A DNA stretch of 64,000 nucleotides. It comes from Bacillus bingmayongensis. GTDB taxonomy: Bacteria > Bacillota > Bacilli > Bacillales > Bacillaceae_G. Both the position numbers and the translations under genes were made by a program. The notes under the pieces are model-generated. The model had not been told where the DNA came from. It ran no database searches and saw nothing but the letters and a program-made list of their open reading frames with translations. Location: assembly GCF_000299035.1 (NCBI RefSeq), contig NZ_JH921519.1:184089-248088 (forward strand), read 5' to 3'. Below, piece after piece: positions 1 through 9,110 of the stretch (the first letter of the stretch is position 1; every line of letters begins with the position of its first letter).

Positions 1-19
1 GCACGGCTTTTTTGACGCT

Positions 20-331
20 TTATACACGGACAGCTGTACCGCTGACCGCAACCATTAACATTCCTTCGCGAACTACTTCATAATCCACGTCAATGCCTAC
101 AATTGCATTCGCACCTTTTTGCTTCGCAAGAGATTTCATCTCTTCCATCGCAATGTCGCGTGCTTCTTTTAATTTACTTTCATATGCACCAGAACGGCCA
201 CCGACAACGTCACGAACAGAAGCGAATAAATCGCGGACGATATTTGCACCCATAATTGCTTCTCCGTTTACAATATCAATATACTCGATAATTTCTTTCC
301 CTTGAATAACAGAAGTTGTTGTTACGATCAT
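20..331 (-). CDS. YbjQ/UPF0145 family heavy-metal-binding-domain-like protein
   Basis: A 103-residue protein matching the YbjQ (UPF0145) family over its whole length. It has the typical start [14 protein letters not shown], a central basic stretch around RSGAYESKL, and the conserved [13 protein letters not shown] segment near residues 73-85. The family forms small pentameric beta-rich oligomers and its biological role is not established. A purine-rich site (AGGAGG) precedes the ATG at a good distance. The gene stands alone: it is separated from the upstream ABC exporter gene by 139 bases. The stop lies 20 bases from the window edge, so its terminator is not visible. Family assignment is firm; function is unknown. 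Confidence 0.9.
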   Translation of the reverse strand: MIVTTTSVIQGKEIIEYIDIVNGEAIMGANIVRDLFASVRDVVGGRSGAYESKLKEARDIAMEEMKSLAKQKGANAIVGIDVDYEVVREGMLMVAVSGTAVRV

Positions 332-470
332 CTTTTACAGCCTCCTATATATGTATCTTTTTGTTACCTACCTATATGGTACGCTAATTCTTTTTAAATT
401 ACATATACAAGGTCTTTTTATTTGTGACAGCAACCGGAACATTCCGTTTTCTATTTGCCTTATTTCATTC

Positions 471-2186
471 TTAAGAACTAAACTGTGCTTCGTATAACCT
501 GCTATATCCTCCGCTTTGTTCGATTAATTCTTCATGTGAACCTTGTTCCGCAATACCATCCTTATTTACAACGACGATGCGATCTGCATTTTTAATTGTT
601 GCAAGTCTATGCGCGATTACTAATGTTGTGCGGCCAACTGATAATTCAGCAAGTGATTTCTGAATCGCTAGTTCCGTTTCTGTATCAAGCGCAGAAGTTG
701 CTTCATCTAAGATTAATATTGGTGGGTTTTTCAGGAACATACGAGCAATTGCTAGACGTTGTTTTTGTCCTCCTGAAAGTTTCACGCCTCGCTCACCAAT
801 GACTGTATCTAACCCGTCTGGCTGCGAGTAAATCAAGTCTTCTAACTGTGCACGCTTGACCGCTTTCCAAATTTCAGCTTCTGAAGCTTGTAAATCTCCG
901 TAAGCGATATTCTCTCGGATTGTTCCAGAGAATAAGAATACATCTTGCTGCACAATTCCAATTTGCTTACGAAGTGATGATAGTATCATGTCCTTTGTAT
1001 CAATACCATCGATTGTGATGGAACCATCTGCAAGCTCATAGAAACGTGGCAATAAGCTACATAATGTTGTTTTCCCAGCACCCGATGGTCCAACAAAAGC
1101 AACCGTTTCTCCCGCATGGATTTTCAAATCAATATTTTTTAAGATCGGCTCTTGTTTGTCATATCCGAAAGTGATGTTCTTATATTCAATATCACCATGT
1201 ACATGTTGTACTTCGATTGCATCCTTAGAATCTACAATATCAGGTTCTGTTTCAAGAAGTTCTACATATCTTTTAAAACCTGCAATCCCTTTTGGATAGC
1301 TTTCAATCACCGCATTAATCTTTTCAATTGGACGGAAGAAAATATTCGTTAATAATACAAAACCAATAAATCCGCCATATGTTAATTCTCCTTGCAATAC
1401 AAACCAAGTCCCACAGATTAAGACAAACAATGTCACAAGACGCATCAGCATATAACTAATCGATGAATTTAAAGCCATGATTTTATACGCCATCAGCTTT
1501 GTCGTACGAAAACGAGCATTATTTACTGCAAATTGCTCTTTCTCAAACTTTTCGTTTCCGAATGCTTGGACAACACGAATTCCGCCAACATTATTTTCAA
1601 TACACGCATTAAAATCAGCTACATCTGAGAATAAACGTCTAAACGTCCCTGTCATCTTACGATTGAAATAAAGTGCTAACCAAAGTAAGAATGGAATAAC
1701 TAAGAACGTAAGAAGTGCTAACTTCCAGTTAATGATCATCATAAATGAAAAGGCCCCAATTAAAGTCATAATCGCAATAAATAAGTCCTCTGGTCCATGA
1801 TGGGCAATTTCACCAATTTCCATTAAATCATTTGTAAGACGTGAAATTAAATGACCTGTCTTGTTATTATCAAAAAATCGAAATGATAGCTTTTGAATAT
1901 GATTAAATAACTTTTGACGCATATCTGTTTCAATATTAACACCAAGCATATGGCCCCAATATGTAACAATATATTGCAGTCCTGCGTTTAACACATAGAT
2001 TGCTAATAGACCTATACAAGCCCATAAAATAAGTGTCCAATCTTGTCCTGGCAATAATTTATCAATAAACTGATTCACAATAAGCGGAAACCCAAGTTCA
2101 AGTAACCCCGCAATTACAGCACAGGAAAAGTCGAGCACAAATAAGCCTTTATATGGCTTATAGTAAGAAAAAAATCGACGCAGCAT
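471..2186 (-). CDS. ABC exporter half-transporter (fused permease and ATPase)
   Basis: A 571-residue type IV (MsbA-like) ABC exporter. The N-terminal half (about residues 15-310) carries six membrane segments. The C-terminal ATPase shows a Walker A GPSGAGKTT, the signature LSGGQKQRLAIAR, a Walker B ILILDEATSAL and the switch histidine in IAHRL. Length is normal for a half-transporter, so it should work as a homodimer or pair with a partner encoded elsewhere; no second half-transporter lies beside it. It resembles the YfiB/YfiC and YknU class of Bacillus multidrug or lipid exporters, but the substrate cannot be read from sequence. The ATG is preceded by GAAGGAGGAA. It appears monocistronic. 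Confidence 0.92.
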   Translation of the reverse strand: MLRRFFSYYKPYKGLFVLDFSCAVIAGLLELGFPLIVNQFIDKLLPGQDWTLILWACIGLLAIYVLNAGLQYIVTYWGHMLGVNIETDMRQKLFNHIQKLSFRFFDNNKTGHLISRLTNDLMEIGEIAHHGPEDLFIAIMTLIGAFSFMMIINWKLALLTFLVIPFLLWLALYFNRKMTGTFRRLFSDVADFNACIENNVGGIRVVQAFGNEKFEKEQFAVNNARFRTTKLMAYKIMALNSSISYMLMRLVTLFVLICGTWFVLQGELTYGGFIGFVLLTNIFFRPIEKINAVIESYPKGIAGFKRYVELLETEPDIVDSKDAIEVQHVHGDIEYKNITFGYDKQEPILKNIDLKIHAGETVAFVGPSGAGKTTLCSLLPRFYELADGSITIDGIDTKDMILSSLRKQIGIVQQDVFLFSGTIRENIAYGDLQASEAEIWKAVKRAQLEDLIYSQPDGLDTVIGERGVKLSGGQKQRLAIARMFLKNPPILILDEATSALDTETELAIQKSLAELSVGRTTLVIAHRLATIKNADRIVVVNKDGIAEQGSHEELIEQSGGYSRLYEAQFSS

Positions 2187-2368
2187 AAAGTTCCTCCTTC
2201 ATTCAAAATAAAAGAACTTTGCATAATAACAAAGCCCTAACAATTGATAAACATTATCAATTACATCATAACAACGTTCACGTTATCTGTCCACGATACT
2301 GCTCTTTAAGCAAACAGCTGGTTATTCGATCAGTGAAGTACTCTTACCTACGAATAGCTAAATAAAAT

Positions 2369-2417
2369 AACAAAAAACGCACAGACTCTATACGAGTGCT
2401 GTACGCTTTTTGTTATT
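2369..2417. terminator. Bidirectional terminator downstream of the gtrA gene
   Basis: An inverted repeat with arms around AACAAAAAACG and CGCTTTTTGTT encloses a short loop and has T-runs in both directions. It sits just 3' of the GtrA-type gene. Confidence 0.75.
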
Positions 2418-2421
2418 TACA

Positions 2422-2826
2422 CTATGCTTGTTTAGAATTACTTGTTTGAAATACAATATATTTACTTGCAAAATAATTCATCACAATGACAATACCATTT
2501 GCAATAATTTTAGCAATTAAATCATTCCAACCTAACCATTCAATTAAAACAATCATACTCACAATATCAATCACATATGAAAGTCCACGGAAGAATGTAA
2601 AAGATGTAAATTCTTTTATTATAGAAATTGCACCTTTTTGTTTGCTATTAAAAACATATAATTTATTCGTGATAAAAGCAAAGATGACAGAAACAATCCA
2701 AGCAATTGTTGTTGCCATTTTATAATCCATTTGAAAAGCCTTTGTAAGAAAAGCATAACATCCAATATTAACAAGTGTAGTAAGAACACCAAAAACAAGA
2801 TAGTTAATCAGTTCTTTTTTCTTCAT
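2422..2826 (-). CDS. GtrA family membrane protein
   Basis: A 134-residue protein with four predicted membrane segments and the GtrA-like opening LINYLVFGVLTTLVNIG. It also has the family's conserved NKLYVF segment near residues 54-59. GtrA proteins are thought to help move undecaprenyl-phosphate-linked sugars across the membrane for glycosylation of cell-surface polymers. The gene follows the glycosyltransferase by three bases and is clearly in the same operon. This GtrB/GtrA-type pairing supports a role in decorating teichoic acid or another surface glycan, although no outward-facing GT-C transferase is present nearby. The family call is strong and the target polymer is unknown. Confidence 0.88.
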   Translation of the reverse strand: MKKKELINYLVFGVLTTLVNIGCYAFLTKAFQMDYKMATTIAWIVSVIFAFITNKLYVFNSKQKGAISIIKEFTSFTFFRGLSYVIDIVSMIVLIEWLGWNDLIAKIIANGIVIVMNYFASKYIVFQTSNSKQA

Positions 2827-2829
2827 AAC

Positions 2830-3807
2830 TTATACTCCTCTTTTTTGGGATGCTACTCGCTCTACTTCATTCTGTACTTTTTCATTATTATATTCATTCA
2901 CAAAGTATAAAGGACGCTTTTTCGTCTCATTGAAAATTCTTCCTAAATATTCTCCAATGATTCCTAATGAAATTAACTGAATACCACCTAAAAACAGGAT
3001 AGCTGTCATAAGTGATGGATACCCTTGAACAGATTCACCAAATACTAATGTTTTCGTAATGATCCAAATCATATAAATGAATGCAAACACCGAAATCACA
3101 CAACCAAAAAATGCAGATAGTCTTAAAGGTGCTGTTGTAAATGAAGTAATTCCTTCTATTGCTAAATCAAATAACTTTAAATAATTCCACTTTGTTTCTC
3201 CAGCCGCTCTTGGGTCTCGATCAAACAAAATCTCTTTTTTCTGATACCCAATCCAGCTAAACATTCCTTTTGTATATCTTTGTGTCTCACGTAATTGTTT
3301 TAAAGCTTCAACGCATCTTCTATCTAACAACCTAAAATCTCCGGTATTTTTTTGAATTTGAATTTTAGTTGTTTTTTGTAGGATTTTATAAAATGTATTG
3401 GCAGTCCACTTTTTAAACCATGTTTCTCCTGATCGACTACGACGTCTTGCAAAAACATCGTCATAACCCTCTTCCCAATATTTAATCATTTCTGGGATTA
3501 ATTCAGGAGGGTCTTGCAAATCTGCATCAAGAATAATAACCGCATCACCTTGTGCATAATCTAAACCTGCAATCATAGCAGTTTCCTTACCGAAGTTTCT
3601 AGATAAATCTACATAAGAAATACGCTCATCAAATGCGCGTAAAGATTTAATAATCTGTACTGTATTGTCACGACTTCCGTCATTGACAAATAAAATCTCA
3701 AATTCATAATTTGAAATTGAGTTCATCACTTTATTTAATCTATTATAAAGCTGGTCAAGCACTTCTTGTTCATTATAAGCAGGAACGAGAATTGTTATCT
3801 TTTTCAT
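2830..3807 (-). CDS. GT2 family polyprenyl-phosphate glycosyltransferase (GtrB/CsbB-like)
   Basis: A 325-residue membrane glycosyltransferase. The GT-A domain starts at once (ILVPAYNEQEVL), has FVNDGSRDNT near residue 40 and a metal-binding DADLQDP near residue 95. It ends in two membrane segments at about residues 230-255 and 265-290. This is the DPMS-like architecture of GtrB, YkoT and CsbB, which charge undecaprenyl phosphate with a single sugar on the cytoplasmic face. The adjacent gtrA gene supports this. The ATG follows AGAAAGGAGAAAAGG. The sugar donor is not predictable from sequence. Confidence 0.9.
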   Translation of the reverse strand: MKKITILVPAYNEQEVLDQLYNRLNKVMNSISNYEFEILFVNDGSRDNTVQIIKSLRAFDERISYVDLSRNFGKETAMIAGLDYAQGDAVIILDADLQDPPELIPEMIKYWEEGYDDVFARRRSRSGETWFKKWTANTFYKILQKTTKIQIQKNTGDFRLLDRRCVEALKQLRETQRYTKGMFSWIGYQKKEILFDRDPRAAGETKWNYLKLFDLAIEGITSFTTAPLRLSAFFGCVISVFAFIYMIWIITKTLVFGESVQGYPSLMTAILFLGGIQLISLGIIGEYLGRIFNETKKRPLYFVNEYNNEKVQNEVERVASQKRGV

Positions 3808-3984
3808 ACCTTTTCTCCTTTCTAAAAACCTTACTTATTAAACCATCATTACTGTCCACAACCTATACATTATAACAAATCCCGGTCTATCATTGTTATC
3901 CTTTTTCATTCTTGTTATATTTCGATTACATTTATTATTCAGTATTCAATAAGGCATTTATTTTCTTCTATACCTACATTCCAA

Positions 3985-4040
3985 AAAAAACACCCCCTTT
4001 CTTTTATCTGCGTAAAAACAAATAAAAATAGGGGATGCTT
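3985..4040 (-). terminator. Terminator downstream of minJ
   Basis: On the minus strand AAAGCATCCCC pairs with a later GGGGGTGTTTT arm, followed by a T-run. The loop is long and AT-rich. It lies 14 bases after the minJ stop codon. Confidence 0.6.
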
Positions 4041-4053
4041 TTCTAATATCTAT

Positions 4054-5256
4054 TTAAATCGCTTCCGTATCCCACTGATGTTCCTGCTGAACAAACACAA
4101 TTCCTAATTCATGATGTCCCCCTGCGTACAGTGCATTCTGAACGAGACGAAGCTCACCTTTTGTATCCAGTACTTCTAATTTGCAAAATGCCCCTGTCGT
4201 CTTAGACTGCAATGCTTTATAAAACTCTTCTGTACTCCTCGGAATCACACCATTTACTTTCGTAATTACCTCTCCAGGCTTCAAATTCATTTCTGCACCG
4301 ACTGTATTCGGAATTGTACCTAACACAACCAATCCATCATCGCGCGCTGCAAAGTACGCCGGACGCGTTTCATCAGCTATCCGTTCTCTGATCGCAATAG
4401 TAAAACGACCAAGCATTGCAACTCCCATCGCAATAATTGCTAAAACAGACCACCAATAACTGACTACACCTAAAATAAGAACAAGAGCCGCTAATCCAAA
4501 TATGCGTCTTCCTGTAAATAATAATGCTGTCGTCGGCTCCTCACTTCTAATTGTTCGCATAAAACCAATTAAAAACGGAACAAGGAATAAGGAGTACATT
4601 TGTGAACCAACAGAAACGACTGGCCACCACGAAACAAATTGTGTAACAGCATCTCCCGGCACAAGAATAAAAATCGGAACGAGCCATAAACGCTTTGATT
4701 CATGCAATCCAATATTTAAACCGCGCTTCCCTTTGCGCATTTTTGGCGTTGAATATCGCACTGCATTTTTCGAAATTAATAATCCTTCTACTACTAACAT
4801 TAAGCCAAGTAAAACTGCAAGTGATGCAATCGTACTTTCTTCTCCTTCTCCAAACTGTAAGAAAGAGATTGGAAGTTTAGAAGATAATACAGCTGCTACA
4901 ATCGCTATCCCAAATGTGTAAGCGGCAGATAAATATCTATACCCAGCAGCTAGTCCAAATACTAGTGTCCAAATTAAAATCATCCATATACTCGCTTGCG
5001 ACAGAACTAGTCCGGCTCCAACTGTTATGATAGATACAATGAATCCATATCCAACTCCTGCAAATAAGGATGTTCGTAATTCAAACAAAACATCATATAC
5101 TTTAAAAGAAAAATCTTTTCGTTCTCGTAATATACGTAAGTATCCAACAAAAATGCTACTTATCAAAAATACATAGACAGCAGGGTGTAAGAAAAAACGC
5201 CCAACTGCTCGCATTATCTCAAAAGACCACGCCTCCACGAACCGATTCACCACCAT
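4054..5256 (-). CDS. minJ: MinJ-like division-site topology protein with PDZ domain
   Basis: A 400-residue protein with about seven or eight membrane segments over residues 10-285 and a C-terminal PDZ-like domain at about 310-390 (GLVVLGTIPNTVGAEMNLKP, then GEVITKVNG). B. subtilis MinJ (YvjD) has the same length and layout. There it links DivIVA to MinD and so directs the Min system to poles and new septa. Location next to ctpB and ftsEX is the same as in B. subtilis, which makes the assignment much firmer than the PDZ domain alone. The gene is preceded by its own intergenic space with a perfect palindrome and the ctpB terminator, so it is probably transcribed separately. Confidence 0.85.
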   Translation of the reverse strand: MVVNRFVEAWSFEIMRAVGRFFLHPAVYVFLISSIFVGYLRILRERKDFSFKVYDVLFELRTSLFAGVGYGFIVSIITVGAGLVLSQASIWMILIWTLVFGLAAGYRYLSAAYTFGIAIVAAVLSSKLPISFLQFGEGEESTIASLAVLLGLMLVVEGLLISKNAVRYSTPKMRKGKRGLNIGLHESKRLWLVPIFILVPGDAVTQFVSWWPVVSVGSQMYSLFLVPFLIGFMRTIRSEEPTTALLFTGRRIFGLAALVLILGVVSYWWSVLAIIAMGVAMLGRFTIAIRERIADETRPAYFAARDDGLVVLGTIPNTVGAEMNLKPGEVITKVNGVIPRSTEEFYKALQSKTTGAFCKLEVLDTKGELRLVQNALYAGGHHELGIVFVQQEHQWDTEAI

Positions 5257-5289
5257 TTATATAATCATTTCTTTTTATCTTATCACAAC

Positions 5290-5307
5290 TAAACAAACGT
5301 TTGTTTA
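5290..5307. promoter_or_regulatory. 18-bp perfect palindrome, possible repressor operator
   Basis: The sequence TAAACAAACGTTTGTTTA is a perfect inverted repeat lying between the ctpB terminator and the minJ start, 33 bases upstream of the ATG. The shape and spacing are those of a TetR-type operator. No regulator can be assigned. Confidence 0.4.
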
Positions 5308-5314
5308 ACACGTA

Positions 5315-5348
5315 CAAAAAAAATACAGGCATGTTACTGCCTGTATTT
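5315..5348 (-). terminator. Terminator downstream of ctpB
   Basis: An 11-bp stem with arms AAATACAGGCA and TGCCTGTATTT encloses a 6-nt loop and runs into eight T residues on the minus strand. It begins five bases after the ctpB stop. Confidence 0.85.
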
Positions 5349-5352
5349 CTTC

Positions 5353-6789
5353 TTATTTCGCCATTAATTTTAATGCAGCCTGTAATTGTAGATCATTTTC
5401 ACCAGAGCGAATCTTTTCAATAATTTTATTTTGAATCGCTTCAGCTGTCTTTTTATCAAGCTGACCTGTTACTTCCATTTCATTTGCATTTTGGAATGCT
5501 TTTAGCGCTGATTCAGTTTCCTTACTGAAATATCCATCTTCACGTCCGGGTACGTATCCTAAACTTTTCAGCATTTCTTGTGCATGCTTCACTTGTACAT
5601 CATTTGCATTATAAGAAAGTGTTTTCTCAATTTGAATTGGCGTTGCATGATAGTAATCTGGTTGCTTCACTTCCACTGTTGGAGCAATTCCTTTCTTATG
5701 AATCCAATTGCCATCCGGCGTAAGCCATTTAAACATTGTCAGTTTAATATTGCTACCATCTTTAAACGGAACGGCTTGCTGCACAGTACCTTTTCCAAAT
5801 GTTTTTTCACCAACTAAATCATATCCTTCTCCTTCTTTTAATGCACCTGCTAAAATTTCTGAGGCCGAGGCACTTCCTTTATCAATTAATACGGAAATCG
5901 GATATGGTTTTCTCTCTTTTAATGTAGTTGAGAATTTCTTTTTCTCACCATTGCGTTGTTCAACTTGCATCATTGGCTTTTTGTCTGTCATGAGTAATCC
6001 TAAAATATCTTGTACGCTATTTAAGTAACCCCCTGGATTACCACGCACATCAATAATAAGACCTGTTATATTTTTCTTTTCAAGTTCTTTTAATTGATCT
6101 TTAAATTCTTTCGCTGTATTTTCAGAGAAAGATGTAATTTGCATATAACCAATATTTTTCCCCTTCTCTTCCTTTACAGAACTAAATACAGTGAAAATCG
6201 GAATCTTTTCACGCTTAATTTTAAATTCGATTGGATCCGTTACGCCAGGTCGTTTTATTTCAATTGCAACGGTCGTTCCTTTCTTACCACGAATCTTTAA
6301 GACTGCCTCTTCACGCGATAAATCTTTTACACTGTTTCCATCTACTGATAAAATTTGATCATTTGGCTTAATGCCTGCTTTTTCTGCTGGTGATCCTTTA
6401 ATTGGAGAGACAATGATCAGTTTTCCATCCGTTTTGTTCACCTCAGCACCAATACCTTCGAGCTCCGGATCAAGCGACTGTTCAAATTGCTTCGCCGTTT
6501 CTTTATCCATATACGTGGAATAAGGGTCCTTCAGTGTAGACAACATTCCTTGTATCGCACCCTCAACTAGCTTGTCGTCCTTCACGTCTTCCACATAACG
6601 CGAATCAATCAATGCATACGCTTCATTAATTTTAGCTAAATCCCCTTGCTTCGTGCCGGTACTATCATTTGAAATTGTTTGCGCCATATACGATGGATTG
6701 ATTCCAAACATATACATACCTGCAAACATTCCGCCAGCACCAATTAAAAATGCAACAACCATTCCAATAATCGCAACTCTACGTTTCAA
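5353..6789 (-). CDS. ctpB: Carboxy-terminal processing protease CtpB (S41)
   Basis: An S41 serine protease of 478 residues. It has an N-terminal membrane anchor (about residues 5-27), a PDZ domain (about 85-170), the protease core with the catalytic serine in GSASASE near residue 308 and the lysine in FGKG near 333, and a C-terminal peptidoglycan-binding-like domain. B. subtilis CtpB, 480 residues, cleaves SpoIVFA to trigger sigma-K activation during sporulation. A TTG start is chosen because it has a GGAAAGGGG ribosome site nine bases upstream and gives the family length. The longer reading from an upstream ATG at 6840 would begin inside the ftsX terminator hairpin and lacks a ribosome site. 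Confidence 0.9.
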   Translation of the reverse strand: MKRRVAIIGMVVAFLIGAGGMFAGMYMFGINPSYMAQTISNDSTGTKQGDLAKINEAYALIDSRYVEDVKDDKLVEGAIQGMLSTLKDPYSTYMDKETAKQFEQSLDPELEGIGAEVNKTDGKLIIVSPIKGSPAEKAGIKPNDQILSVDGNSVKDLSREEAVLKIRGKKGTTVAIEIKRPGVTDPIEFKIKREKIPIFTVFSSVKEEKGKNIGYMQITSFSENTAKEFKDQLKELEKKNITGLIIDVRGNPGGYLNSVQDILGLLMTDKKPMMQVEQRNGEKKKFSTTLKERKPYPISVLIDKGSASASEILAGALKEGEGYDLVGEKTFGKGTVQQAVPFKDGSNIKLTMFKWLTPDGNWIHKKGIAPTVEVKQPDYYHATPIQIEKTLSYNANDVQVKHAQEMLKSLGYVPGREDGYFSKETESALKAFQNANEMEVTGQLDKKTAEAIQNKIIEKIRSGENDLQLQAALKLMAK

Positions 6790-6829
6790 TGCGGAATTCC
6801 CCTTTCCAAAACACACAGGTGGTGTAGCA

Positions 6830-6858
6830 AAAGGCATCACACATTGTGTGATGCCTTT
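6830..6858 (-). terminator. Terminator between ftsX and ctpB
   Basis: A perfect 14-bp inverted repeat (AAAGGCATCACACA and its complement) with a single central base follows ftsX. It is followed by only four T residues on the minus strand, so some read-through into ctpB is possible. Confidence 0.65.
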
Positions 6859-6907
6859 ACCTATTTCTACTATATGATAAGCTTGTACGAATTATGTTTG
6901 CAACTTT

Positions 6908-7801
6908 TTATACTTTTAAGAAGCGACGAATTGACATTACACTTCCCCACATACCGATCAATGCACCGATTAATACTAATAAACCGGACAATTGGAATAC
7001 AAACGGGCTATATGGAAGAAGCTCGAAAATCGTTCCACCAAGCTTTTGGTTAAACATACTTTGAAGTGAGTTATAAATAGATAAAATCACAATAATTGGG
7101 AGAATCGAACCGAGTACACCCAAGAATAAACCTTCTAATAAGAATGGCCAACGAATAAACCAGTTTGTCGCTCCAACAAGTTTCATAATTTCAATCTCTG
7201 TGCTTCGCGCATAAATTGTAATTTTGATTGTATTAGAGATTAAGAACATTGCTGTGAATAAAAGACCAGCAATTAACACAATCCCAATATTACGACCTGT
7301 TTTTACTGTATCAAATAATTTTTCAACTTGACCTTTACCATATTGAACTGTACTTACAAACTGCATTTTTTCAACTTTTTTCGCAATTGTCGCTGTATCT
7401 GTTGGTTCTTTCGCTTTTACAATAAATACGTTTTTAAGTGGGTTATCTTGCTCAAATAACTCAAACGTTTTTCCGCTGTCACCTAAACTTTTAATCAAAC
7501 GTTTTAACTCTTCTTCTTTAGAAGAATATTTAACAGACTCTACTTTTGCAATTTTGCTAAGATCTTCTTCCAATTTCTTTTGATCCGCTTCTTTCGCTGC
7601 TGGATCAATGTGTACACGAATTTCTACATCTTGCTCCACTTTCGTTGCGAAGTGGTTCATATTCATAATCGCTGTTAAAAAGACACCTACAAGTAATAAT
7701 GTAACTGTTACTGCACTTACAGAAGCAAACGTCATCCATCCGTTACGGGATAGATTTTTTACACCTTCTCGTAAATGTCGACTAAGGGTTTTAGTCTTCA
7801 T
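6908..7801 (-). CDS. ftsX: Cell-division ABC transporter permease FtsX
   Basis: A 297-residue permease starting MKTKTLSRHLREG. It has one membrane segment near residues 22-45, a large extracellular domain (about 50-165), and three further segments at about 170-195, 220-245 and 265-290, the standard FtsX topology. With FtsE it controls peptidoglycan hydrolases, in B. subtilis the endopeptidase CwlO. The chosen ATG overlaps the ftsE stop by 11 bases, which is typical of the ftsEX operon. A longer reading from 7855 lies inside ftsE and is not supported. A CwlO-like hydrolase is encoded about 10 kb away in this window. Confidence 0.95.
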   Translation of the reverse strand: MKTKTLSRHLREGVKNLSRNGWMTFASVSAVTVTLLLVGVFLTAIMNMNHFATKVEQDVEIRVHIDPAAKEADQKKLEEDLSKIAKVESVKYSSKEEELKRLIKSLGDSGKTFELFEQDNPLKNVFIVKAKEPTDTATIAKKVEKMQFVSTVQYGKGQVEKLFDTVKTGRNIGIVLIAGLLFTAMFLISNTIKITIYARSTEIEIMKLVGATNWFIRWPFLLEGLFLGVLGSILPIIVILSIYNSLQSMFNQKLGGTIFELLPYSPFVFQLSGLLVLIGALIGMWGSVMSIRRFLKV

Positions 7802-8477
7802 ATCCGTATCCTCCCTCAATCTCATCTCGAACAATTTTTCCGCCTTCAATCGCAATTACACGATGACGAATTGTATTTACGATATCTGCGTTATGCGTTG
7901 CCATAACAATCGTTGTACCACGTTCATTAATGCGTTTAAAGATATTCATAATATCAAGCGCTGTCTCAATATCTAAGTTCCCTGTCGGCTCATCGGCAAT
8001 TACAACTTTTGGCTTGTTTACAATCGCTCTTGCAATCGCCACACGCTGTTGTTCCCCACCAGAAAGCTCATTTGGAAGCGCATCTGCGCGATCTTCAAGA
8101 CCTACAAGACCTAATACTTCAGTAACACGTTCACGAATTGCATCAGGTGCTTCTTCAATTACTTCTAAAGCAAACGCTACATTCTCATATACCGTTAATT
8201 TAGGTAGCAATTTAAAATCTTGGAAAATTACGCCTAACTGACGACGAAAATATGGTACATCTCGCTCTGCTAACGTTTCAATTATAAGTCCATTCACATT
8301 GATAGATCCTGTTGTTGGCTTTTCTTCACGATACATCATCTTAATAAATGTAGATTTTCCGGCTCCACTCGGTCCAACTACGTATACAAATTCACCCTGC
8401 TTAATGTTAACTGTGAGCCCATCGATAGCTTTCATACCATTTGGGTACTCCTTATAAACATTCGTCATTCTTATCAT
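7791..8477 (-). CDS. ftsE: Cell-division ATP-binding protein FtsE
   Basis: A 228-residue ABC ATPase with MIRMTNVYKEYPNG at the start. It has Walker A GPSGAGKST near residue 35, the signature LSGGEQQRVAIARA near 138-151 and Walker B VVIADEPTGNL near 158. The match to FtsE is close throughout and it is directly followed by ftsX with an 11-base overlap. FtsE couples ATP hydrolysis to FtsX and so to activation of a wall hydrolase during growth or division. The start is the only well-placed ATG. No strong terminator separates it from ftsX. Confidence 0.96.
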   Translation of the reverse strand: MIRMTNVYKEYPNGMKAIDGLTVNIKQGEFVYVVGPSGAGKSTFIKMMYREEKPTTGSINVNGLIIETLAERDVPYFRRQLGVIFQDFKLLPKLTVYENVAFALEVIEEAPDAIRERVTEVLGLVGLEDRADALPNELSGGEQQRVAIARAIVNKPKVVIADEPTGNLDIETALDIMNIFKRINERGTTIVMATHNADIVNTIRHRVIAIEGGKIVRDEIEGGYGYED

Positions 8478-8901
8478 TATTTATCACCCAATACTTAATG
8501 ATTTTTTTCGACATACTTTCTCTGTCTATCTGAACATGAAAGCAAAAGCTTTCACTCTTACTTACACTCTGTTGTACTACAAATCTATAGATGTATTTCT
8601 GTTGTTTCAAAGAACAGTGAGAACATTTCCAGCCTATCACTGCTGCTTATGTACATGTTTCAGCAAAATTCTACAAACTACATTGTAACATCATTCGGTT
8701 TCCAATTCGGATACAATTTTGTTACAGTTATGTTACAGCATAAAAAGAAACACGAAAAAGCAGCTATCTAGAGCTCTCTTTCATCAATGAAAGGTTCATC
8801 TCTATAATCTCTAACTACTATATACTAATCTATAATGCTTTATAAATATTTTCTATTAAAATATAAATCATCTTATAATCTAGCTTTTCATAAAATGAAT
8901 C
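8478..8901. other. Intergenic region upstream of ftsE, no gene seen
   Basis: About 420 bases of AT-rich sequence. A 62-codon minus-strand reading frame overlaps the ftsE start but has no ribosome site or recognisable product. It probably contains the ftsEX promoter, but no convincing -35/-10 pair could be singled out. Confidence 0.5.
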
Positions 8902-8949
8902 AAAAAAACCTTCCGCACAAGAAAGTACAAATCACTTTCTGTGCGAAAG
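8902..8949 (-). terminator. Terminator for the cccB transcript
   Basis: On the minus strand TTCGCACAGAAAGT pairs with ACTTTCTTGTGCGGAA around a 7-nt loop and is followed by a run of seven T residues. It lies past a dispersed repeat that follows cccB. Confidence 0.75.
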
Positions 8950-8959
8950 AACCTTAGTC

Positions 8960-9110
8960 AACGAGGCTAAACAATCGGCTCCGCTTTTCTTTTGTCTAGC
9001 TACGGCGGCTAGAATAGTCGGTGGCTTCGCTTCTTCCTACGAGGCAAACTACGCCTCTTCGTCTGAAGCTCCATCCCCCTCACATTCTGAACGAGCCGCT
9101 TCCGCTTTTC
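8960..9110. repeat. Dispersed repeat family C, copy 1
   Basis: GC-richer than its surroundings. It shares the blocks GGCTAGAATAGTCGGTGGCT / TCGCTTCTTCC and CGAGCCGCTTCCGC with a second copy near 49.83-49.94 kb. It ends directly at the cccB stop codon. It recalls the TGTCTAGCTCCAGCGCCTAG-type repeats common in Bacillaceae. Confidence 0.65.

Noticed and set aside
6790-6840. Longer ctpB start at an upstream ATG
   Set aside because: It would place the start codon inside the ftsX terminator hairpin, without a ribosome site, and give a non-family N-terminus.
8452-8640. 62-codon minus-strand frame overlapping the ftsE start
   Set aside because: No ribosome site, no recognisable protein pattern, and it overlaps the well-supported ftsE start region.
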